Virus record (IMG/VR): IMGVR_UViG_3300017746_004795
Span: 1-29,031 of that record
Direction: 5' to 3' (one strand)
Length of the DNA stretch: 29,031 bases
Origin: a virus
Numbering within the stretch: the first letter of the stretch is position 1; the number at the start of each line of letters is the position of its first letter. The notes beneath the pieces were generated by a model, which saw nothing but the letters and a program-made list of their open reading frames with translations, was not told the origin of the DNA and searched no databases. This document shows positions 23,052-29,031 of the stretch, in pieces. The position numbers and the translations under genes were made by a program.

Positions 23052-25580
23052 ATGGCCCTTACATTATCTACATTAACGAGCCCCTCAAACAATTCGGTTC
23101 TTGAGGAAATTAATACAACAGCCGATTTTCTGGAAGGCGTACCTCTCCTAAAAAACGCAGCGAGGGGGAGTCAGGCCGGAGGTTCGGCCAAGCAAGACGT
23201 CGCCCTAAATCAACCTCGAGCATTGCCTTTAATCAAGAATCCACAGGGCAAACTTGGTGGTTATCTTTACATCCCGAACGCCTCTGGAAACTACGCGACT
23301 GGGCCGGGTGTTACGATTGGAGCCAACCAGACTTGGGAAGCTGAAGTGGACATTGTTATAACTCAGTTTGGGGACTACGTTAGACCGTTAGGTGGTGGGG
23401 ATTGGGATACTGGATTTGGCTTGTTTATATCAGCAACACAAATAATTATTTTTTGCAAAGGTGCGTCAGGAGTTAACGGAAACATCCTTGGAATTACGTT
23501 GGGGAAACCTTTCAATCTGAAATACGGATTCGATGGAACCTACTTATATGCTGAAGTAGATGGGACTCGTGCTAATATTACACAACCATCTAATCAAAGT
23601 TCAGCGATTTATAGGATTTTAGAATTAAACCAGCAAACACTCAACCACATAGGCAACTACGCGATTCAAAAAGCCAAGCTCACGGTCAACAATGCGGTCG
23701 TCTTCGATTGTGATTTCAACGGGTCAACTAGCATTCGCCACGGGGACACCAAGTTTCAAGCAAGTGTCGGCGGTCCGGTGAGTTTAATAAAGGCAGGACA
23801 AGACCCGGTGACGGTGGTGAAGAAAAATATTTTACGCTTCGATGGTGTAAATGATGGTCTTCGCGGTCTCTTTGCTAACAACATCAACGGCGGCTATATG
23901 TTTGCTGCGTTCAGTGTGCTTGGTGATGGTGGTGAAGCTTATGGGCGCGTATTTGGAGCTAACATAAGTGGAGGCTTCGACTACCAAAACACCGGCTTTG
24001 CACTTCGCCGTTTAGACTCAACCGAAACTTTAAACTTAAGGTATTCTGGTGGTTCGGCTGACACGCATCAAAATCTTTTTGACGATGACCGTGGGGATTT
24101 GCTATTGGAATCTCGCGTTGCACCTAGCTCGCAAAAAAGTAAAGTCAACGATGCAGATTTAAACAATGGTGTGACTACAATTCCCGACACTGGTGTTGCA
24201 GCAACTCGCTATTCTATTTCATCAAATTCTACTGGTGCTTCTAATCTCGCAATCGACCTAGAATTCCTTGCATTATTCAGTGCTGACTCTGTGCCAGACG
24301 AAGCGACAGCCAAAAGAATCCGGGATTACATTAATGGCCGAGGGGTTCACCCAATTTTCAGTCTTATTGATTCCGCTGGTTATTATTTCTATGACGCAAC
24401 CAGGGCACCATCTGGGCCAATCTCATCCGGTTCGAGTGCTTGGAGTGGGCGCATTGTTGGCAGTGACAATGGCGATGCCGACAAGCTTGCCACCCAATCC
24501 ACCGCTAACCACCAACCTGTCTCAGATGGATTCAAGGTAACCTTTGCAGACAACACTGACCACCTAGATATTCCATCGACTTCACAAGCAGGCTGGCAAA
24601 TCGTCGGGACTTCACTCGGCTGCTTTATGTATCGCGTGAATGCCAATGCTCAAGTTCGGTTAAACTTACTCGGTTACCGTGGAAACGCATCGTATCGCAA
24701 AGCTGGTGATTTGTATGGCGTAATGCTGTTGCCAGAGTCGGCAAGTTCGTCTGATATTGAATCTGCTCGCAAACTATTAATTGATAGAGGAAGCCTAGAC
24801 GGGTCACTTTCAGCTTCTTACTTTGCCGCTTGGATTGGTCGAAATGACATCGTTGAGTTTAAGTCAGTCGATTTATCCAGCGCAACATCCGTTGAGAGCG
24901 CATGGCAAAGCTGTGGGTCACTGACTACATTCCCAGCGTTAAATTTAAGTGGTGCAACTAATGTTGCTTACGCATGGTTCTTGGATTCCTCTCTTGATAA
25001 TTTCGGAGCTATTGATGCGCGGAATGCAAGCATCTTTTTAAACACTTGGCGCGGCTGCACGGCCCTAACGTCATTCCCGGCGGGCGCAAAGCTCGGCACG
25101 AGCGCAAGCAATGTGAACTTCAGTAGCGCATGGAAGTCTAGTGGACTTACAAGTTTTCCTGCTCTTGAATTAAATAACGGCAATAATTTTGTTCTCGCGT
25201 TTGACGCTTGTTCAAATCTTACAAGTCTTGAAACTGGTATTTCGTTTTCAGCAAATGCAAGCAACATTGCGTTTTACGGAGCATTTTTAAATTGCACGAG
25301 TCTTGTCGATTTCCCTCCAAGAGCTTTTGACGGGTTTGGGACTCCGGCAAACGACAGTTTTTTAAACACTTGGTTAGGCTGTTCGGCTTTGTCGGCAAAT
25401 TCGGTCGAAAATATTCTAGTCTCCATAGATACAAGTGGGCAGTCAGCTCCATCATCAGGCCCACAAATCACAATTTCCTACAATGTATCCACTGGCTCAC
25501 TCAGTGCAGCGACTAACACCGCAGTAACATCACTCAAGTCCAAGGGCTGGAGCATCATCGTGAACAACGTAACACTTTAA
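23052..25580 (+). CDS. Large tail fibre with LamG-like domains and C-terminal leucine-rich repeats
   Basis: 842 residues. Residues about 75-215 look like a LamG/concanavalin sandwich (TWEAEVDIVITQFG; LKYGFDGTYLYAEVDG). A second similar domain covers about 260-430. Residues about 605-800 contain at least seven short repeats with the pattern Trp/Phe-x-x-Cys-x-x-Leu followed by TSFPA (for example AWQSCGSLTTFPAL, TWRGCTALTSFPAG, AFLNCTSLVDFPPR), like the BspA / DUF285 class of leucine-rich repeats. The protein likely provides the main receptor contact. The AT-rich leader and low CCWGG content suggest separate acquisition. Confidence 0.7.
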   Translation: MALTLSTLTSPSNNSVLEEINTTADFLEGVPLLKNAARGSQAGGSAKQDVALNQPRALPLIKNPQGKLGGYLYIPNASGNYATGPGVTIGANQTWEAEVDIVITQFGDYVRPLGGGDWDTGFGLFISATQIIIFCKGASGVNGNILGITLGKPFNLKYGFDGTYLYAEVDGTRANITQPSNQSSAIYRILELNQQTLNHIGNYAIQKAKLTVNNAVVFDCDFNGSTSIRHGDTKFQASVGGPVSLIKAGQDPVTVVKKNILRFDGVNDGLRGLFANNINGGYMFAAFSVLGDGGEAYGRVFGANISGGFDYQNTGFALRRLDSTETLNLRYSGGSADTHQNLFDDDRGDLLLESRVAPSSQKSKVNDADLNNGVTTIPDTGVAATRYSISSNSTGASNLAIDLEFLALFSADSVPDEATAKRIRDYINGRGVHPIFSLIDSAGYYFYDATRAPSGPISSGSSAWSGRIVGSDNGDADKLATQSTANHQPVSDGFKVTFADNTDHLDIPSTSQAGWQIVGTSLGCFMYRVNANAQVRLNLLGYRGNASYRKAGDLYGVMLLPESASSSDIESARKLLIDRGSLDGSLSASYFAAWIGRNDIVEFKSVDLSSATSVESAWQSCGSLTTFPALNLSGATNVAYAWFLDSSLDNFGAIDARNASIFLNTWRGCTALTSFPAGAKLGTSASNVNFSSAWKSSGLTSFPALELNNGNNFVLAFDACSNLTSLETGISFSANASNIAFYGAFLNCTSLVDFPPRAFDGFGTPANDSFLNTWLGCSALSANSVENILVSIDTSGQSAPSSGPQITISYNVSTGSLSAATNTAVTSLKSKGWSIIVNNVTL

Positions 25581-25583
25581 AAA

Positions 25584-25907
25584 ATGAATGACGCCACTCA
25601 TCGCTTCTTCCTTTTCTCAATCGAGGAAAATTATAACGAGCTTTTACAACGAGGCAACGAAGCCAGGGAACTTCCGTCGGAAACAACCGAAAGGTGGATT
25701 GCAAAATGGGAGGACTTATTTCTCGATCCAGAAACTTCCACCTCTCGCCTTTATTGCATCAAGAGGGAAATTATTCTAGAAACAGACATTTTCGAGATGG
25801 ACGGGGTCGAAGAGATTGACCTGGAAACCTACCTGGCACGACTGCGCTGGGAGCCACCGGTCGAGGATGATTTGAAAATGATTGACGAGCTCGAGCTTGT
25901 TGAATGA
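25584..25907 (+). CDS. Small acidic protein after the tail fibre; unknown
   Basis: 107 residues, ATG 3 nt after the fibre stop. It is rich in Glu, Trp and aromatic residues (ENYNELLQRGNEARELPSET; LARLRWEPPVEDDLKMIDEL). By position directly behind a receptor-binding gene it could be a fibre assembly chaperone, but no known family is recognised. It is coupled to the following gene. Confidence 0.5.
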   Translation: MNDATHRFFLFSIEENYNELLQRGNEARELPSETTERWIAKWEDLFLDPETSTSRLYCIKREIILETDIFEMDGVEEIDLETYLARLRWEPPVEDDLKMIDELELVE

Positions 25908-26263
25908 TGGACGAAAACCCCGAAAATCAGGAGCCTTTGACTCCAATCCAAGAAAGCCAGGCAAAGACCGGTTTTCGATTTTTTTCCTGTGATGTCTTGG
26001 TCTACGACCAGCTATCAAAAAAGGTCGATGAGTCTCGCGGATACCCAAACAACCAGGGCACCACTCTGAGAGGGCTTCCCGAGTCTCAGTTCCTGCAAAT
26101 GGCGACTGATGGAAGTGGCAATATTCTAATTGCAATCGATTGCTGGAGGTTTACTCCGGAGGATGACGCCATGATTGAAGCGGCGGGTGATGCAATCAAA
26201 GAGCTCACTCAGACCGAGTTTAATTTGATTCGACCGGCCGCGGTAGAACTTGAGGCAGAATAA
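25904..26263 (+). CDS. Small protein of unknown function, possibly fibre-associated
   Basis: 119 residues. Two adjacent ATG codons (25904, overlapping by ATGA, and 25907) are possible starts. The N-terminus is hydrophilic (ENPENQEPLTPIQESQAK); the middle (FFSCDVLVYDQLSKKVDES; NILIAIDCWRFTPEDD) forms mixed strands and helices. Function unknown. Its stop shares a base with the next start (TAATG), linking it to the lysis genes. Confidence 0.5.
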   Translation: MMDENPENQEPLTPIQESQAKTGFRFFSCDVLVYDQLSKKVDESRGYPNNQGTTLRGLPESQFLQMATDGSGNILIAIDCWRFTPEDDAMIEAAGDAIKELTQTEFNLIRPAAVELEAE

Positions 26264-26439
26264 TGGACAACCATTTGATGTTCCACCCGGTGACTGGTAT
26301 CTTGGCGGCCTCTTATGCCGCGGTTTCGCCTCATATTGAATTTTTCCAAGTCACGCTCTCGATTGTGTCGGGACTCATTGCGCTGATGATTGGCGTTTTA
26401 TCTCTCGCCAACACCTGGCGAAACTTCCGCAAAAAGTAA
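26263..26439 (+). CDS. Small single-span membrane protein, candidate holin
   Basis: 58 residues, with start TAATG-coupled to the previous gene. The protein has one strong hydrophobic segment at about 28-50 (QVTLSIVSGLIALMIGVLSL) and ends in a basic tail (NTWRNFRKK), a topology usual in small holins and lysis regulators. It precedes another membrane protein and the amidase. Too short to assign a family. Confidence 0.6.
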   Translation: MDNHLMFHPVTGILAASYAAVSPHIEFFQVTLSIVSGLIALMIGVLSLANTWRNFRKK

Positions 26440-26452
26440 GCCCTGGGCACGG

Positions 26453-26458
26453 TTGACG
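26453..26458 (+). promoter_or_regulatory. TTGACR late-gene start signal 11 (TTGACG)
   Basis: 20 nt before the ATG at 26473; preceded by GCCCTGGGCAC, similar to the GTGCCCTGG context of signals 4 and 7. Confidence 0.7.
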
Positions 26459-26472
26459 AAATCCTCCCAGGC

Positions 26473-26940
26473 ATGACTAAGAAGATTCTTGCCGGTCAAA
26501 TCCGCGAACTTGTCAATGCGGTGGGCGGAGCGGTGGCGGCCTTTGGTTTTGTGAACCAAGAAATCGCGTCAGCTTCCGGGGGAGTGTTGCTCTCGGTCCT
26601 CATGTTGATTTGGGGCATCAAAGATAAGGAAGGTTTTTCTGTCCTTGCCTCCCTAGTTCGAAAGCTCATTGCCTCGGCGGCCGGTGCCGCTTTGGTGCTC
26701 GGTTGGCTCGACAAAGAAAAATTTGAGGCTCTCGAGTTTATTTCGGCCGCGGTCTTGCCGGTCGTTCTTGGGTTCTCCGCCAAAGCCAACGGCGTGAAAG
26801 TCATCAAAGGGCTCCCGGTGCTTTTGTTTTTTGCCTTTCTTGCCCTGGCTCTCCCCTCATGCGGGGCCTCGATCGAGTATGACCTTGGTCCAGGATTCGG
26901 CGGGGCCATCATTGGGATCGAAATCCCTCATCAAAAATGA
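26473..26940 (+). CDS. Holin-like membrane protein with C-terminal lipobox segment
   Basis: 155 residues. Hydrophobic segments lie at about 14-27, 33-49, 60-78 and 88-103, consistent with a holin. The C-terminal 48 residues read as an independent lipoprotein precursor: VKVIKGLPVLLFFAFLALAL, then PSC with Cys130, followed by a 25-residue strand-rich tail. V108 is encoded by GTG at 26794, so a nested in-frame start would give a 48-residue lipoprotein, as for a small outer-membrane spanin. Full-length protein, nested product, or both are possible. It overlaps the amidase by ATGA. Confidence 0.65.
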   Translation: MTKKILAGQIRELVNAVGGAVAAFGFVNQEIASASGGVLLSVLMLIWGIKDKEGFSVLASLVRKLIASAAGAALVLGWLDKEKFEALEFISAAVLPVVLGFSAKANGVKVIKGLPVLLFFAFLALALPSCGASIEYDLGPGFGGAIIGIEIPHQK

Positions 26941-27599
26941 GTCGACCGCTTGTCGTCCTCGATCCTGGTCATGGCGGCCGCGACCCTGGGGCGGTCAATG
27001 AACTGGTTGGGATTACTGAGGCCCAAATGACGCTCGACGTCTGTGAGCGGGCTCAAGCCCTTCTTTCCAACTGTTGCGAGGTCGTCTTGACCAGGGAAAA
27101 AGATTGTTACGTCTCGCTTAGGGCCCGTCCGGGCCTGGCCAATAAGCTCAAAGCCGACGCTTTTGTGAGCTATCACTTCAACGCTGGGAGCTCTTCAAAG
27201 ACCGCTCTCTCCTTTGAAGGGTTCACCACGCCTGGTCAAAACAGGAGCGATAAGCTCTGCCAGGCGATCCTCGACGCTCATGGGAACCTCTTACCTGAGC
27301 AGTCCCTTCGAGCCGATCGGAGCGACCTGGACGACGACAAAGAAGCCAATTTTGCGGTGATCCGCGGGACGCACTGTCCTTCCTGCCTCATCGAAGGCGA
27401 GTTTATCCACACCATCCACGGGGCGGAGCTCATCAAAAACGACAACAAACGCCAACTTATGGCCCTAGCCGTTGCCTTAGGAGTTAAAAAATTCCTTGGG
27501 CTTCGATCTTCGAGCGATCGGGACCGCCAGGACTTTGATTTTTTGGCATCAATTCGAGTCATTGAAAAAGAGCTCGAGGCCCTCAAAAAACACCTCTGA
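26937..27599 (+). CDS. N-acetylmuramoyl-L-alanine amidase endolysin (Amidase_3 type)
   Basis: 220 residues. Zinc ligands and catalytic residues of the family are visible: DPGHGG (His12), a glutamate in GITEAQ (28), SYHFN (His80) and CLIEGEF (Glu153). It cleaves the amide bond between the sugar and peptide of peptidoglycan. No signal peptide is present, so it depends on the holin for release. The C-terminal 45 residues are charged and helical, with no recognised wall-binding domain. Coupled by ATGA to the holin-like gene. Confidence 0.85.
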   Translation: MSRPLVVLDPGHGGRDPGAVNELVGITEAQMTLDVCERAQALLSNCCEVVLTREKDCYVSLRARPGLANKLKADAFVSYHFNAGSSSKTALSFEGFTTPGQNRSDKLCQAILDAHGNLLPEQSLRADRSDLDDDKEANFAVIRGTHCPSCLIEGEFIHTIHGAELIKNDNKRQLMALAVALGVKKFLGLRSSSDRDRQDFDFLASIRVIEKELEALKKHL

Positions 27600-27610
27600 A
27601 AAAAAGCCAA

Positions 27611-27633
27611 AAGGCCAACCTAAAAGGCCAACC
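27611..27633 (+). repeat. Left pair of AAGGCCAACC arm-type repeats
   Basis: AAGGCCAACC at 27611-27620 and 27624-27633, 13 bp apart. Probable integrase arm-binding sites. Confidence 0.65.
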
Positions 27634-27670
27634 TCAGCCGTTAAATGTGATCGTTATAGGGCCTTTTTAG
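27620..27670 (+). terminator. Possible weak terminator / inverted repeat behind the endolysin
   Basis: CTAAAAGGCC (27620-27629) can pair with GGCCTTTTTAG (27660-27670) with one bulge. The T-run is inside the stem and a further GGGTTTTT follows. It may end the late transcript, but it overlaps the arm repeats and could be part of the att structure. Confidence 0.3.
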
Positions 27671-27736
27671 GGGTTTTTAAGGCGCTGGAACCCTTATAGT
27701 AGCGTTGTAGACCCCCCCTGGAACGTCCAGGCGTAC

Positions 27737-27775
<39 letters not shown>

Positions 27776-27838
27776 TTTTTGTCCTTAATCCCTGATTGAT
27801 AGGGAGTTGAGCGGAATCACCACTTACCCCTAAAACCC

Positions 27839-27861
27839 AAGGCCAACCCCCAAGGCCAACC
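27839..27861 (+). repeat. Right pair of AAGGCCAACC arm-type repeats
   Basis: AAGGCCAACC at 27839-27848 and 27852-27861, again 13 bp apart and in the same orientation as the left pair. Confidence 0.65.
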
Positions 27862-27912
27862 TTAAATCCAAAAAATCTCGCCAGGTTCTCGCGGATTGGA
27901 TAGGTAAAAAGG

Positions 27913-28953
27913 ATGGGATTGAAGTCGACGGGCATCACGAATCTGTTCGTTTCTAGTTACGGGAATTACTATTGGAAAGCCAAAATAAATGGCTCGGTTC
28001 GTCAGGGCACTCTGGGCACTAAATCGATGTCGACCGCCAAGTCTCGATTGTATCGCAGATTGCAAGCTGGGAAGCGGCAATACCAGGGGAAGCATCTTGG
28101 CAAAATTGTCACCCTGGGCGACTGGGCTCGGGAGTGGTTGCGTCGCGAAAAGAAACGCCCCAACATTAAGCCAGGGACAAAATATGATTACGAAAAGAAA
28201 ATCAAAAGCCTCGAAGATGCGCCGGTCATGTCGGTCGCCTTTGCCCGCTTGAATGAAGAGCATTGCCTGGAATGGTGGCAGGAGCTCAATGATAGGGTGG
28301 CACCGGTCACCGCGAATTCTCGCTTCCGGGTCTTTCGATCAATCATTGTCCTGGCGATGGAGGAGACCGGTCGGCTCGATAATCCCATCAAAAAACTTAG
28401 GAGAAAGCCAGTCAGGCGGACCGTTCGAAAGATACCAGGAGCCCAGGAGATTCGAAAGCTCGCCCAGACGATCCGAGAACAGGGCAAGCGTCACTCGCTC
28501 GAGTGCGCGGCGATGGTGGAGTTTGCCGCTTACTCAGGAGCCCGCCCGGCCGAGGTGGCAGCAATCAGGGCCGAGGACATCGATGGAGATTGGCTGGTGA
28601 TTCGAGGGGGAGAAGATGGAACAAAGAACCACGAGGAGAGACTGGTGCCCATTAACAAGGCACTTAAAGAAGTCATCGAGCGGGAAGGGTTCGAGCAACG
28701 GACCGGGAAACTGTTCCACATCAGCACTCCGACACGGGCTCTCCATAACGCTTGCGAACGCTTAGGGATTGATTCGGTCACACCCTATACCTTGCGGCAT
28801 TTCTTCGCGACCTCTTGCATGGAAGCCGGGGTCGATGTCGCTACCGTGGCGGATTGGATGGGGCACAAGGACGGAGGGGTGCTTTTGCTGAAAACTTACA
28901 CCCACGTTCGTCGCGCTCATTCGCTGCGTGAGGCGTCGCGTCTCAACTTCTAG
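27913..28953 (+). CDS. Tyrosine recombinase (phage integrase)
   Basis: 346 residues. An N-terminal arm-binding region (about 1-60) precedes a SAM-like core-binding domain (about 65-160) and the catalytic domain. Catalytic residues: R211 in YSGARPAEVAAI, the box II arginine R295 in TPYTLRHFF (with Tyr292 where His is common), H318 in WMGHKDGG and the nucleophile Y329 in LLLKTYTHV. It should integrate the phage at a host tRNA through the adjacent attP. The ATG at 27913 follows AAAAAGG. It is read away from the att site, toward the window end. Confidence 0.85.
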   Translation: MGLKSTGITNLFVSSYGNYYWKAKINGSVRQGTLGTKSMSTAKSRLYRRLQAGKRQYQGKHLGKIVTLGDWAREWLRREKKRPNIKPGTKYDYEKKIKSLEDAPVMSVAFARLNEEHCLEWWQELNDRVAPVTANSRFRVFRSIIVLAMEETGRLDNPIKKLRRKPVRRTVRKIPGAQEIRKLAQTIREQGKRHSLECAAMVEFAAYSGARPAEVAAIRAEDIDGDWLVIRGGEDGTKNHEERLVPINKALKEVIEREGFEQRTGKLFHISTPTRALHNACERLGIDSVTPYTLRHFFATSCMEAGVDVATVADWMGHKDGGVLLLKTYTHVRRAHSLREASRLNF

Positions 28954-29031
28954 CAGGTTGTCTGATTCTTGCTAGCTGTCGCTAGTAGGAGCATTCTCGC
29001 GGTGGATATTGGCGAAAAAGTAAGCTTTCAG

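Noticed and set aside
23052-25580. Diversity-generating retroelement acting on the tail fibre
   Set aside because: No reverse transcriptase gene and no template repeat were found anywhere in the window.

Overview
The window reads as an essentially complete, compact temperate phage genome of about 29 kb. It has a lambda-like gene order and a long, non-contractile (siphovirus-type) tail. The host cannot be named from the sequence. GC content is moderately high in the core genes, early genes often have Shine-Dalgarno (SD) sites, and the endolysin plus a lipobox-bearing lysis protein suggest a Gram-negative-type envelope. Tail-fibre modules of the kinds seen here are common in environmental phages. 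Because an apparently intact attP-like site lies inside the window with phage genes on both sides, this looks like the unintegrated (virion or circular) form, opened between the integrase and the repressor, rather than a prophage cut at its ends.

Layout. Positions 1-539 are non-coding, with TTGTCCAAC repeats, an (AT)8 tract and a 9-bp inverted repeat: a candidate origin or control region. At 540-932 a small helix-turn-helix (HTH) protein, the likely repressor, is transcribed leftward. From 1028 everything runs rightward. The early block (1028-6678) holds small regulators, an excisionase-like protein, a stand-alone DnaA domain-IV-like protein, a ParB-like protein, a GNAT acetyltransferase and a primase/SF3 helicase. 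Packaging and head genes (6698-13502) are terminase small and large subunits, portal, a minimal HAD phosphatase, a ClpP-like protease with scaffold-like tail, and the major capsid protein, followed by a strong terminator. Neck and tail genes (13592-21442) include a tail tube, a second terminator, a G/GT tail chaperone pair joined by a probable -1 frameshift, and the tape measure. Receptor-binding proteins occupy 21471-25580, small accessory genes 25584-26263, and lysis genes (two membrane proteins and an amidase) 26263-27599. The attP-like region with half of a CAT-anticodon tRNA is at 27602-27861, and a tyrosine integrase at 27913-28953.

The most striking unexplained signal is a hexamer, TTGACG or TTGACA, placed exactly 20 or 21 nt before the ATG of eleven late genes. 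It occurs in 11 of the 14 late intergenic gaps of at least 15 nt and at none of the early starts, where SD sites are seen instead. It does not fit a normal sigma-70 promoter and looks like a late-gene-specific initiation or processing signal. It also fixes several start codons.

Other points of interest are the pairing of candidate origin repeats with a phage-encoded DnaA-like DNA-binding domain, an attP carrying the 5' half (not the usual 3' part) of a tRNA, a possible lipoprotein nested in-frame inside the holin-like gene, a leucine-rich-repeat tail fibre of foreign composition, and a strong CCWGG enrichment in the core that is lost in the fibre genes. All functional calls are by reading of motifs and gene order; no database search was possible.
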